A stretch of 64,000 bases of DNA, taken from positions 988,481-1,052,480 of the forward strand of contig CM040448.1 in NCBI GenBank assembly GCA_022749755.1. The letters run 5' to 3'. Below the pieces are notes generated by a model. It saw only the letters and a program-made list of their open reading frames with translations, did no database searches and was not told where the DNA came from. The DNA comes from Azadirachta indica (Eukaryota > Streptophyta > Magnoliopsida > Sapindales > Meliaceae). The position numbers were made by a program, and so were the translations under genes. Position 1 is the stretch's first letter, and each line of letters starts with the position of its first letter. This document shows, piece by piece, positions 23,798 through 36,662 of the stretch.

Positions 23798-26700
23798 CAC
23801 TGCAATGGTATCACAATTTTGTATGGTACTTAACTTACGTGCTAGTACCACACTAGTACTTCTACTTCTCCCGACCATTAGGCGCTCAAGGGCTTGTTGC
23901 ACCACTTTCTCTGATAGGCTATCAAGCTATCGCAATACGTTGTTTCTGGCCTCCGGATAATTGTACTACTCTATCCCCACACCATGTATCGTAACTATCG
24001 TTCAACCCGGCAATGAAATCATGAGCATTGGCTGCCTTAGCGGCTTCGATGATCTCCGATTCATCGATTTTATCTGATACTCCATATATAATATTTTCTC
24101 TAATACTTGCAGCACATACTGTAGGTTCTTGACTAACAAGTGATATATGTCTTCTTAATGACCTGAGATGGTATGATCTTATATCTCGACCATCAATTTT
24201 CACTACACCTTTCAGAGGGTCATAGAATCGTTCAATTAAACCAACGACGGTTGATTTACCCGATCCACTTTTTCCAACCAAAGCTGTCGATTTTCCAGCT
24301 GCAGTGTTTATCGGCAACTCTTTGAAAATCATCACCTCAGGTCTAGTAGGGTATGCAAAATGTACATCCTGAAATTCAATTTGACCTGCTATTTTCTGAG
24401 GTTGGTGACCTTCATGATCTTCAGGAGTCATCTTTGTACCCCGGTCCAATATAGCAAACAATGACCCAACAGTACTCGAACCTTTAGCGAGATCTGCAGT
24501 CATGCTTCCAGCATCAGCTATGACCCGGCCAGTACTGATTAAGATCGTGAAGGTTTCAAAAAGGGCTTTAGTGTTCATGTAACCGTCAACCACCAGCTTG
24601 CCACCATACCAGAAATTTAGTGCCAATACACAATTGGATAAGCTTTCAGAAAAGGCTAGGCCTAGACATTTGCAGGATTCGATTTTGGGAGGAGAATGCA
24701 GTAATGGTTCTGAGATTGAAAACAACCTCAGCAACAAGCTTGCTGCTTTCGTCTTGGGATTTTAAGGCCTTGTCTGACATGTTTTTTAGCAATACTTTTC
24801 TACTGTAGAAGCATGCAATGGTTAGAGGCTGAACAGCAATAATCACCAATGCAAGACTCCAGGCAATGACTAACCATCACGTAGGCTATGGTTATAGCAG
24901 AAATTGTTTGTACTACCAAAGACCTTCGATCACCACCAAAGATCTCATCTGCAAAAACAACACACTATATAATTTAACCAACAGGGTGTGTGAACAAAAT
25001 CTAATGTCAACTCATCCATAACCAAACAGGTTTAAAAGTGCTTTTCCCGAAGTACTTTGAAAAGCCAGGTATTTACCACTTACCAAATTGGCATCTTTGG
25101 CAAGTCGAGAGCAAATAACACCACTGGAATTCTCATCTTGATCAAAACCAGCCAACTTCAAAAGTGAGTATCTTCGAAAGCATCCTTTCTCTAATCCTCT
25201 TGGTCAGGTACTCATCCATATAAGCAAAATTATAGTGCTGACTAACGTTAACCAGTAAAGAAAACATTGACAGCCCCAAAAAGCACAAACAATAAATTCT
25301 TGTCTTCTCCTTAATCTCGTCATGATCTTTCAAGAGAAAAACAGAGATCATAGACCCCAAGACAAATGAATAAACTGGTTGCACTGCAGCAAACAATATT
25401 GCACTTAAACACCCCAAGCTTGCGTCTTTCCATTCCCGTAAATTCAAAGCTAACAATCTTCTGAAAGATGGCGCGGGCAATTTCTTGTTGTCTTCTCCAT
25501 TGCTTTCCCTTTCATTATGATCTCCATCTAGAGTTGGAGCAATGGAATTAGCAGAACTTGACCTGCTAACCAATGAATTTCTGCGACTGCTAGCCTGTTT
25601 ACCTCAGCCAGGTTTGGTATAGAATAGAAGTCATTGCCATGCATATCTTCTGGGTTGGTATCTTCATTTTCAGTTTGTTGAATACATACAAGTGATCTGT
25701 AGAGGCCATTTCCATCTTGTCCTAGCTCATCGTGGGACCCTTGCCCATTTTGGATAACAGCAATGACTTCTGCATTGCGGATGGTGGGGAGAAGGTGGGC
25801 TATGATAACCGTAGTACGGCCAATGGAAGCCTTGTCTAGAGCCTACTGCACAACACGCACGGATTCAGAGTCTAATGCACTGGTTGCTTCATCTAGGAGA
25901 AGCACTCTTGGTGCTTTGATTTTAGCTCGTGCAATGGCAATTCTTGGCTTTTGTCCTCCTGACATCTGAACTCCTCTTTCACCAACCTGTTTACATAATC
26001 ATCATAATGATAACCATCATGTACGAAAATTTCTTAAAACTTTGATCAATTGATATAATTAGGAAAAGCTCCAAGTATATAATCATATGTATTAACATGC
26101 CACTACTACCCACTAACGCCAGAGTCTTTGCAGCTGGTATTTTCAGGCAGAAATCTTTAAAGATTATGGTTTCAGGCCTTGATGGGTAGGCAAATTCCAC
26201 ATGCTTGAATTCAGCTTCACCTGAAACATTTTCCAGGACTTTACCCTTCATGTTTTCTGTATGAATCTGGGGTACTCTGTTTATCACCCCCATTACCCGT
26301 TCTCCTGCTGCCGTTGCTTCGGAAAAGTACTTCAAGTTGCGTAAACAAGCTCCTAAAGCTCTGATTAACAAGAACAATAAATATTATCATGCCAAAAAAT
26401 AGTTGAAAACACAGATAGAAAACAGCAAGATCCTACAATATTATTCACATAACAGTGAGCAATTTAGCTGCAACAGGGAAAACATTTTTCAATTTTATTG
26501 ATTCTTAATTTATTTCCAAATTTAGAAACTAGAATTATCATAATAAGGCAAAGGTACTTACAGGCCACCATAGATAATGGTGGTGCCAACAACTTGACCG
26601 ATACCTCCTGTGAGCACCATGGTTCATTACCAATCTGCTACCGATAAGCCATGAGAGCCCGAATAGCAAAAGTAATTCCACTGCTGCCGATAGCCAGGCC

Positions 26701-27834
26701 TTTGGCCAAGCCCTGCTTTAATCCTAACTTGACTGAACCTTGTAGGGCGGAAGAGAATTCATTGATGGTTTTGGTTTCACCAATAAACAGTTCTTATAGA
26801 AGATACTGCCTGTTCTGCAACTGTACCAGCCTTATCGCACTCCACCATCATCTTCGTTGCTAATACCCTCAAATTCCTTCCATACATTAATCCAGGAATA
26901 ATCAGAAGTGCAATAAGGGGAATCCAACGATAGTTAGCCTCCACAGCATCAAGAACCCTGCTATGTGGCAACCGAAGAATGTGATAATATTGGTCAAAAA
27001 GTCTGGGAACTGTTACAGATTCATCGCCAAGTAAGTCATCAGAAATGAATTATAAAATTGCTTCCAGAAAAATGCTTTTTGGTGAATTTCTACCGTTACC
27101 TTTTCACTGATAACATCTTGAATGACAAGCCTATAATTAGAAACAGAGGTGCTCGTGACATGCAAATCAAAGTATCCCACATCTTGTCTTAGGACTGCTT
27201 TCAAATACCTTGCTCTCGTTCTTGTTGCTTGTCTTTCCCCAGTTCTTGTCCAACAACATCCCACTAAAATTCCCAAAGACAAACAAGTAAATAAAAATTT
27301 ATTTAGAGTAACAAAATCAATTATTTCTCCCACACGGAAGCAGTAAATGTCAAATATTAAAAAAAAAATAAAGCAGGTTACACTAAAAGTTATGGTTGTA
27401 ATCTAATACACTTTTTCAGCTAATTAAAAGCATTCATAAATGAGAAAACGCACCTAGAAAAAAAGCAACCCATGCTTCACAAGCAACGAACACCAAAATC
27501 AAAGTATTCTGTCACCCACAAAATTAACAGAACATCTCAGCTGTGTTCATTATTCAAGCTTGTTTTTCAGTCAAATTAAAATAAAGAAAAATTAGAAAAG
27601 AACCTTTTTTATGTTATGCATAAAAGCATCTGCGGAAACGTCTGATGCATTACCAATATTGTTCATCAATCTACTCATAAGAAACATAGATACGGGTGTA
27701 GCAGAACCAGCAAGAACTGCTCCAATGAATCCTAAAGTCATCAGAAACTTATCTACGCCATCTGCATGCATGAAAATGGATCTAAAAGATGGGAACTTTT
27801 TCTTCACTTCCATTTCCTTTCTATCTCTATCCAT

Positions 27835-29164
27835 TTTCAGAGGAAGAAAGGCTACAAACAACGTATTCTCAAAAGCAGTACTTCTGCTTAGTGCCTTTGC
27901 TTTCTGCTTTTTTATGCTTAATTGCTTCGAAAAGAGTTTGTGCGCTAACTACTTGAAAGGCCGGTGCACGGTTATGGAGGTTTTTTATGGAGAGTAATTA
28001 TTAAGATTGTTTATTTGTAGTATACTTAAAAAAATTCTAAACCTCTAAAATACTGAAAAGTAACTTCTAAACCTCTAAAATTTAGTCAAACACAATATAT
28101 TTGGTTTGAAATATTTTATAGAACATTAAAAATACAATACTTATTAACAATATTATAATTTATTTTTTTATATTTTAACTATATATAAATATATTTTATT
28201 TCAATTGTAATATGACAATAAATATTGTATTCGATCTAAATGAATATTTTTGAAACCACTGAAATTTATCTGTGTAATAAGTTAGACTTTTGGAATTTAG
28301 ATATATTTTTTTCTCTTTGTTCCACCTATGTCTTTTATTTGTTTTATAAATGAAAAGGTTTTATACAATAATACATTAGAAAAACACATTGATAATACAA
28401 ATCACGGGTGTTATAACTGACTTTAATTTGATCTAACTTATATCATTTACAATGACATATGCATTTTTCTTAGGATTCACGTTGATGGAAAAATTCAATA
28501 AATATGTATTATGATAGCCTTTGTTAATTGTTTAATCTAATTTTAGGGATGATAAATTTTACTCGCAGATTTACATATTTGAAGATATCTTATCCTCATA
28601 AGAAGAATATGGTAGGTGTAAATTTAAAAAAAAAAAAGAGCTGTGAAAAAGATCCGGTGCGAATATGAATATAATAAAATATTCACACAAGATATTTATC
28701 TTTTTTCTTTAATCATACAATTAAATTGGAGCTCCTAAACTTAATATTCAGATTTATTATTTTGAATATATTGTTGTGAAAAATTTTAGATATTATATTG
28801 GTACCCTCGTTTTTACTGTTTAGCTATTTTTATTTTTAATTGTACTAATAATTAATTTGATTTGCTTTAGTTTATTACGTATTTATGGGACAATAATACG
28901 AAACACAATTGAGGATATGGTAAGAACTTTTAATATATATGAGGATATAGTTTTAAATTTTTTTTCTTGGTAAGATGCCAATACAAATTAATGTAAATTA
29001 ATCATACTCATATCGTAGTATCCTACCATCGCCAACAAAAAGTTATCCCTGTTTATAACATTTAATTAAGTGATAATTTCTAATAGGCAGCAAGAGACAG
29101 AGAGAAAGAAAAAGAAAGTTTATTTATTTATTTACTTGTAGAGATTATTATCTAAAATTAATAA
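27835..29164. other. AT-rich spacer between ABCB copies B and C
   Basis: No gene recognised. The stretch near 28500-28560 resembles the upstream block of copy A (TTAATTGTTT followed by ATCTAATTTTA), but the TTTGACTTT of A is replaced by TAGCCTTT, so the W-box core is missing. A short direct repeat (TCTAAACCTCTAAAAT) occurs at about 28034 and 28065. Confidence 0.55.
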
Positions 29165-32100
29165 TTAAGGTGCGGGGTCCTTTGAAGTTTGAAGATTGAC
29201 CAATGAGTGGTAAGCTCCCGCGGGTCCTCTAGCTAACAGAGCTTGATGGGTCCCTTTTTCTACCACATGTCCTTTATCTAACACAGCAATCATATCACAG
29301 TTTTGTATAGTACTTAATCTATGTGCTACCACCACACTAGTTCTTCCCACCATCAAACGCTCGAGTGCTTCCTGCACCACTTTCTCTGATACACTGTCAA
29401 GTGCACTGGTTGCTTCATCTAATAGCAGTACGCTCGGATTTTTCAATATAGCTCGAGCTATTGCAATACGTTGCTTTTGACCTCCAGATAGTTGTACTCC
29501 TCTCTCCCCACACCATGTCTCATAACCCTCGTTTAACCCCGCTATGAAATCATGAGCATTGGCTGCTTTAGCGGCCTCAATGATCTCCGATTCATCCATT
29601 TTATCTGATGCTCCATACATAATGTTTTCTCTAATAGTTCCCGCAAACAGTGTGGGCTCTTGGCTCACAAGTGCTATATGTCTTCTTAGTGACCTGAGAT
29701 GGTATGATCTTATATCTCGACCATCGATTTTCACTGCACCTTTCACAGGGTAATAGAATCTTTCAATCAAACCAATGATCGTTGATTTACCAGACCCACT
29801 TTGTCCAACCAATGCAGTCGATTTTCCGGATTCTATGTCGATTGAGAAGCCTTTGAAAATCATCACATCCGGTCTAGCAGGGTATGCAAAATGTACATCC
29901 TCAAGTTCAATATGACCTATTATTTTCACTGCTTGGTGACCTTTAGAATCTTCAGGTTCAATCTTTGTGCCCCGGTCCAGTATGGCAAATACTGAGCCAA
30001 CAGTATCCGAACCTTTAGCAAGATCTGTAGTCATGCTTCCAGCATCGGCTATAACGTTGCCAGTGCTTACTAAAATCATGAAAGTTTCAAAAAGTGCTTT
30101 GGCATTGATATAACCTTCGGCAACGAGCTTGCCACCATACCAGTAATCTAGCGCCAAAACGCAGTGTGTCAGGCTTTGGGAAAACGCAAGGCCTAGACCT
30201 GCAAACCAAGATTGTCGAACACTTTCTCGTCGTGGACCTTCCTGTGCTTTTTCAAGCATTTTCAGGATCCGATCTTGAGAGGAGAATGCAGTGATGGTTC
30301 TGAGGTTGGAGACAGCCTCAGCACCAAGCTTGCTGCTTTCATCTTGAGATTTTAAGGCCTTCCTTGACATGCTTTTTAGCAATACTTTTCTACTGTAGAA
30401 GCATACAATGATAAGAGGCTGAACAGCTATCATCACCAACGCAAGCCTCCAAGCAATGAATAGACCCATGATGAAGGCCACGGATATAGCAGAGATTGTT
30501 TGTACAAGCAATGCCATTCGATCACCCACCAAAGATCTTACCTGCCAGAAAACAAAACCATAGTTTGAGCAATAGAACTTGGAACAAAATGTAATCGGAA
30601 CTCATCCATAGTCGAAACAGGTTTAAAAGTGCTTTGCCAGAAGTTTGCAGAGCCGGGAATTTACTACTTACCACATTAGCATCTTTGGCAAGTCGAGAGC
30701 AAATAACGCCACTGGAATTCTCGTCTTGATCAAACCAACCAACTTCAAAAGTGAGTATCTTTGAAAGCATCCTTTCTCTAATTCTCTTGGTCAAGTATTC
30801 ACCCATGTAAGCAAAATTATAATGCTGACTAACGTTAACCAGCAAAGAAAATATTGACAGCCCCAAAAAGCACAAAGAATAAATTCTTGTTCGTGATTTA
30901 ATCTTATCATGATCTGTCAAGAAATACACTGAGACCATAGACCCCATGGCAAATGAATAAACTGGCTGCACTGCACCAAAAAGTGTTGCACTTAAACACC
31001 CCAAGCTTGCTTGTTTCCATTCCGGTAAGTTCAAAGCTAACAATCTTCTGAAAGATGGCACAGCCAATTTCTTGTTATCCTCTCCAATGATTTCCCTCTC
31101 ATTATCATCTCCGTCTAGACTTCGAGCAATAGATTTAGCAGAACTTGACCTGCTAACCAATGAATATCTGCGACTGCTAGCACTCTTTATCTCAACCAGG
31201 TTTGGTGCAGAAAAGAACCCAATGCCATGCATATCTTCTTCGTTGGTAATTTTATTTTGTTGAAGACTTACCAGTGATGTGTAGAAGCCATTTTCATCTT
31301 GTATTAGCTCGTCATGGGATCCTGTTTCCATGACTTGCCCATTTTGGACAACAGCAATGACATCTGCATTGCGGATGGTGGAGAGACGGTGGGCTATGAT
31401 AACAGTAGTACGACCAATGGAAGCCTTGTCTAGAGCCTCCTGCACAACACGCTCGGATTCAGAGTCTAATGCACTGGTTGCTTCATCTAGGAGAAGGATT
31501 CTTGGTGCTTTGATTATAGCTCGTGCAATGGCAATTCTTTGCTTTTGTCCTCCTGACATCTGAATTCCTCTCTCCCCAACCTGTGTACATAATCCTTATT
31601 AATATATAAAATACTTAACAGGGGTTTGAATAAGTTAATTTGTTAAAGAAATCAACCTCAAATAAGAAGCAATGAATAGAAGTAAAAATATAGTAAGTAA
31701 ACAAAGCTTACTTACACTTGGTATTAGTACGAACAAGAATAATCTTTGCGTATATAAATTTCTTAAAATGTAGATCAACTGAGATAATTCGTAAAAGATT
31801 CGAGTCCATAATCAATAAATATTAACGTGCTTGGCATAGAATGTCTTTGCTAATTTCTCATATCGTATTAGAGAAGCAGATTATTAACTTTTAAATTGAT
31901 AGATAATGTAATTAACCAAAGAGATATGAGATTTGTAGGACGATGTAAGTGGACTTGAAGTTCATCAACAGAGATGTTGCAATGGCCTTTAAGTTAACAT
32001 AATCTAATTAAATCAACTATATAAATATAATAATTCGGCAGTGGAATTTCATTATTTTTCTGACAAAAGTAGTTGTTGAATGGCTATTATATTGAGATAA

Positions 32101-34698
32101 TTGAGTATCACTTAGGGAATAATATTAAGTAGTTTATAACTTAATCCATGTGATTGTTTGCTAATAAGTAATGACCTTCTTTTTCTCCTGAAGTTTTTAT
32201 GAGAATCAAAAAGATTTCATATGTTTCACGAGTTTTAATTAGTCAATCATGCTATTGTTTAAATAGACCGTCCATGGACTTTGCTTTATTTTTCAAGTAA
32301 TATACTATTGACAGTTTATTAACTAATGTGTCATAAGAAAGGACAGAATCCATGAATATCTTATATTTTATACGAAGCCATTGCAATATTACAACTTGCA
32401 CAAGCAAAAATTTAGACAAGAGCTAGAAGCCAAGAGAGAACAGATCACTGCTGGCGCAACGTTGACTATATCATGTTTTATTTTAATATGATCATTGACA
32501 GCAAAACAATAATATAAACAATGAAACATGACAGTGTAGCTTATCGGATGAAGAAATGATGGTTATTTAAATAATATTAATAGCTAATTGAATGAGACAA
32601 GAATGCCGTGTTATTTTCAATCATTTTTTTATGCTTGGTTAGGCAACACGCAGAACTAACCTGGGTATCATACTGCTGAGGCAACTGACAGATGAAATTA
32701 TGAGCATTTGACGCTTTGGCTGCCTGAATAACCTCTTCCATTTCTGCATCTTCCTTGCCAAAAAGAATGTTTTCTTTTATTGTTGTAGCAAAAAGTGCTG
32801 GCTCTTGGCTCACCAAACCCATTTGTGATCTAAGCCATTTGAGCTGCAATTTATCAGTAGCAACCCCATCAAGGACGATTTCTCCCCGAAGTGGGTCATA
32901 AAACCTTTCTAGTAATGATATCACTGTGGATTTGCCTGAGCCACTGCCGCCAACTAAGGCCACAGTCTTTCCAGCTGGTATTTTCAGGCAGAAATCCTTG
33001 AAGATTATGGTCTCTGGCCTTGATGGGTAGGCAAATTCGACATGCCTGAATTCAACTTCACCTGAAATATTTTCCAGGATTTCACCTTCCTTGTTATCTG
33101 AATCAATCTCGGGAACTCTTTGTATCACCTCTGCTATGCGTTCTCCTGCTGACATTGCTTCTGAAAAGTACTTCAAGTTGGGTAAACCGGCTCCTAAAGC
33201 ACTGATTAATAAGATCAATAAACATTATTATCGCAAATGAATGATCCTTGCCAAAATATAGTTAAAACACATATAGACAACAGCAAGAGTTCAACACTAT
33301 TCACGCAGCCATTAGCAAATTAGCTGTGACACAGAAAAAACTTTTCGATTTATGGACCTTTTATGTACTTACTACTTTTAGTTATAACCCCAAATCTAGA
33401 AACTAGAATTTTCATAGGGGACTTACAGGCCGCCAAAGGTAATGGCGGAGCCGACAGCTTGAACAGTACCTCCTTGAGCACCGTGGTACATGACCAATCT
33501 GCTACCATAATAAGCCATGAAAGCCCAAAGACCAAAAGTAATTCCATTGCTGCCGATGGCCAGGCCTTTGGCCAAGCCCTGCTTTAATCCTAACTTGACT
33601 GAACCTTGTAGTGCCGAAGAGAATTCATTGATGGTTTTGGTTTCACCAACAAAGGCATAAACAGTTCTTATAGAAGATACTGCCTGTTCTGCAATTGTGC
33701 CAGCCTTATTGTACTCTACTCTCATCTTCCTTGCTAGTACCATCAAAGTCCTTCCATACATCAATCCAGGAATAATCAGAAGTATAATAAAGGGAAATCC
33801 AACGATAGTTAGCCTCCACAGCATCAAGAACCCTGCGATGTAGCTACCAAAGAATACGACAGTATTCTTCAAAAAGTTCGGGAACTGTGACAAATACATT
33901 AGAGAGTTGAGTAATCATTACCAAATAACAGAAGTAATGATTTAGATTAGTACGTCTGAAAAGACTAAAAAAAGATCTTTCCTTATGAATAAAACTAGAA
34001 AAGTACGATTTGTGAAATCTAAGGGAGTCAAATTGATGACCTTTTCACTGATAACATCTTGAATGACAAGACTATCATTAGAAATGCTCGTGATGACTTC
34101 TGCAGTGCTTGTGACGTGCATATCAAAGTACCCTACATCTTGTCTTAAGACTGCTTTCAAATATCTTGCTCTCATCCTTGTTGCTTGTCTTTCCCCTGTT
34201 CTTGTCCAACAAAATCCCTCTAAAAATATATAAAAAAAAAGAAGAAAAAATTTAATAAAGATTATTTTATAGTAATGTTAATGAATTTTTACAAACTAAA
34301 GTAAATGAATCATGAAACCCACCTAGGAAAGCAACAACCCATCCTGCACAAGCTATGTACACCAAAAACAAAGCATTCTGTCACCCAGAATATAATACCT
34401 CAGTCTTTATGCCCATTTCTGAGCTTGCTTACATGAAAGAAAGAGACAGTGAGTAAGAGAGAAGAACCTTGTTAATGTTATGTGTGAAAGCATCTGTAGA
34501 GAGATTTTGTGCGTTACCGATACTGTTCATCAATTTACTGCTTACATAAATCACCACAGGCGTAGCTGACCCACTACCAACAGATCCAATGAACCCCAAA
34601 GCCATCAAAAACCTATCTATACCATCCACATGCATGAATATAGATCGAAAAGAACCGTTCCTATGCTTCATCTCAATGCCTTTTCTTTCTTTACCCAT
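29165..34698 (-). CDS. ABCB (MDR/P-glycoprotein) full transporter, ABCB15-like, copy C
   Basis: Seven exons (transcript order): 34698-34468, 34377-34323, 34219-34041, 33884-33427, 33201-32661, 31580-30672, 30541-29165. The sum is 3750 bp (1249 aa), all GT-AG, ATG in context [17 protein letters not shown], stop TAA. NBD1: Walker [10 protein letters not shown], signature [14 protein letters not shown] and Walker [18 protein letters not shown]2: Walker [10 protein letters not shown], signature [14 protein letters not shown] and [14 protein letters not shown]. All four catalytic motifs are intact. Residues about 1-300 and 690-960 contain the hydrophobic segments expected for two six-helix TMDs. 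The protein ends in LQTSKDPAP and is shorter at its C-terminus than A or F. Intron 5 is about 1.1 kb. A W-box block lies upstream. The substrate cannot be deduced. Confidence 0.91.
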
Positions 34699-34863
34699 TT
34701 CCAGAAACGAAAACCAACAACACTAGAACACTTCTGCTTTGGTTTCCCCCTTGCTTGTTTCCGAAAGGGTGTATCTTGAACTACTTGGTAGAAAAACGGG
34801 GGAGAGGAATCATGCAGAAGTAGAACAAATATGGAGTTGTTACATATTATTATATTATAATAA

Positions 34864-34912
34864 CGATCAGTGGACATGTACCAGACAGCCGCGGTTGACT
34901 TAACATTTCCCT
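34864..34912. promoter_or_regulatory. Conserved upstream block with W-box, ABCB copy C
   Basis: GTGGACATGTACC is followed by GCGGTTGACTTAAC, with TTGACT at 34895-34900, about 200 bp upstream of the copy C ATG. It shares order and spacing with the blocks of copies A and F. Confidence 0.45.
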
Positions 34913-34947
34913 ACGATTTACGTAGTTCTAAACTACTGTAACTGAGC

Positions 34948-34968
34948 CATCAGGCCTTAGGCCTGATG
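34948..34968. repeat. Perfect short inverted repeat
   Basis: CATCAGGCC, a 3-bp loop (TTA), then GGCCTGATG. It sits directly before a tRNA-like B-box region. Confidence 0.85.
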
Positions 34969-34969
34969 C

Positions 34970-35205
34970 CAAGAATCGAACGCACCCCCAGGAGGTGAGT
35001 TCGATTCCCACCCGTTGCAACTAGTGGGTACTGGGTGTGTTATAACTATTTATATATCTTTCTAGTTTCATCAGCAGAGGCGTCCATAAATTATGGGCAG
35101 ATAGATTTGTAAATAATAAATAGAATTGGAGGGCAGATCCCTGAGTTCATAGGTACTGGATGTGCTGCTACAACTGTTTATATTTTTCTAGTTTCATCGG
35201 TTGAC
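34970..35205 (+). mobile_element. Possible tRNA-derived SINE fragment(s)
   Basis: GAGTTCGATTCCCACC near 34998-35013 resembles an RNA polymerase III B box (GGTTCGANNCC). It is followed by a tail, GGTACTGG, then about ten bases, then ACTATTTATAT and CTAGTTTCATC. A second, diverged copy of this tail lies at about 35152-35200. Similar 3' parts occur in plant SINEs. No clear A box or target duplication was found, so the identity is tentative. Confidence 0.35.
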
Positions 35206-35390
35206 GTCTAATATATACCAATTTAGTTTGATTTTTTATTAGGCAAAAGAACTTTTTTAATAATAAAAATGTTTTTCAAATTTTTTTAATGTTGTTTGGT
35301 TGACAAAAAAAAAAATTTTTACAAATTAAAAAAACTATTTTTTTCTATTGAAAAAAATTTAAAATTTAAGTTTTTAGCAGTAAATCTTTA

Positions 35391-35822
35391 ATAAGTGCCC
35401 GTTTAGTTTGGTTTTTTCATTGGTTAAAAGGACTTTTTTAATGATAAAAACGCTTTTCAAATTTTTTAATATAATTTGATTGAGAATAGAAAAAGATTTT
35501 TGAAAATTAAAAAAATTATTTTTCTTTTATTGAAAAAAACTTAAAATTTATACTTTTAGCAGTAGAACTTTTTCAACTTTTTTAAAAAGTGAAATTGTTT
35601 AAAATATCCTTATTTTATTTTAAAAATTTTACGTTATTTGTTTTAAAATAAAACATCAAAAATTTATCTATTAAAGTAATTACTCAAATTTTTCTTAAAA
35701 ATTATTCATGACAACCAAACGATTAATAAATTTTTGTTAAAAATTCTACTTATAAAAGTTATACGGATAAAAGATTTACTTTAAAAAACTTTATTTGAAA
35801 AGTTATACCAAACAAACTCTTA
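35391..35822. mobile_element. Possible MITE with imperfect terminal inverted repeats
   Basis: The left end (GCCCGTTTAGTTTGGTTTT) and the inverted right end (AGAGTTTGTTTGGTATAACTTT) share a GTTT-GTTTGGT core. The interior is AT-rich and non-coding. The flanks have possible TTAATA repeats. The imperfect termini make this a weak call. Confidence 0.35.
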
Positions 35823-36255
35823 ATAGAATTGAAAGGTTTCATTTGTAGAGATGTAATAAATAGAATTGGAGGGCAGATCCTGAGTCCTTGGGTATTGCCA
35901 GCAGATAGATTTGTTAATAATAAATAGAATTATGATACTAAAAAAAACCTACAATAGCTGACAAGCAAAATGGGAAAAAGAAAACTCTCTCTGTTTCGCC
36001 GCCTCTATTTGGCATTATATCGTACGCTTAGCTTGCATTTTTTGACCTGAGATGGTGACTTACCAACCCACTTGAACTCCCATGTAATCCTTGAGTATAT
36101 TATAAAATTTACGTGTTAGATAGAAAGTGAAACTCAAAATGTAAAAGAAAACATAAAATTTAATTGCTGTATTGGATTTGACAGGCTTTAGAGGCTAACA
36201 AGCTTTCATTTTGCAGCAATGGTGATTTGTCTTATGAACAAACAGAAAGCAAATG

Positions 36256-36662
36256 AGTAGGGAGCAGAGAAAAGCTGACCGGAACTTCCGGGGATAATAC
36301 TTTGAAGACTAACTAGAAAACAATGAATGGAATAACAGGCAGAAATTCGACTGTTGTTGGAGATTATGCGGACAAGCACTTCTTGTTTGCGACTCCTTTG
36401 CATTGCAGTCTTCTTTCTCAGGAGCAAGATCAGAAAAATTTACAAAACTCCTCAATCATCCATTAGCACATTAATTAATTTAATTCTTGTTCTATGAATT
36501 TACACATGATACAAGATAAAACATGTTTTACAATACCAATCAAAAGTTATTGCTCTTATAACATCTTTTTGCGGAAAAAAAAGAGAAAAAATAAAAAGAA
36601 AAGAAAGCTGTTGAATCTCATCCATCAATTAAAACTTATTTGCCTGTTTTGAGAGTGGTGCT
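36256..36662. repeat. Segmental duplicate downstream of ABCB copy D
   Basis: Starts at TAGGGAGCAGAGAAAA and runs into exon 7 of copy D. It is closely similar to 42466-42850, which runs into the exon 7 remnant of copy E. The minus strand in both holds a short frame with a DLAPEKEDCNA-like stretch in one copy. It is open only briefly and I recognise no family. Confidence 0.8.

Larger units (their letters stand above)
21921..27834 (-). pseudogene. ABCB15-like pseudogene, copy B (rearranged)
   Basis: Remnants of all seven exons lie in transcript order: exon 1 27834-27604 (intact length, 231 bp), exon 2 27508-27454, exon 3 27263-27100 (15 bp shorter than siblings), exon 4 27009-26562 (448 instead of 458 bp, a frameshift), exon 5 26360 to about 26102 only, exon 6 25986-25084 with frame breaks, and exon 7 in pieces between 24950 and 21921. 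Exon 5 stops within Walker A (ALVGSSG), so the rest of the NBD1 P-loop region and the following intron are deleted. In exon 7 about 90 bp are lost near 24665, and a 1.6-kb insertion (22230-23797) splits NBD2. The end of NBD2 has a premature stop (near 21977). NBD2 Walker A has GKSGSGKST. It cannot encode a working full transporter, although partial transcripts are possible. Confidence 0.9.
35206..36662. other. Spacer between ABCB copies C and D with MITE-like DNA
   Basis: An approximately 185-bp AT-rich unit occurs twice in tandem (35212-35395 and 35398-35580). A possible MITE lies at 35391-35822. The motif AATAGAATTGGAGGGCAGATCC occurs at about 35117 and 35857. The segment 36256-36662 is duplicated downstream of copy E. 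No intact gene. Confidence 0.55.

Noticed and set aside
34985..35020. A tRNA gene
   Set aside because: Only a B-box-like stretch is present; no acceptor stem or anticodon arm can be paired, so a SINE fragment is the better reading.
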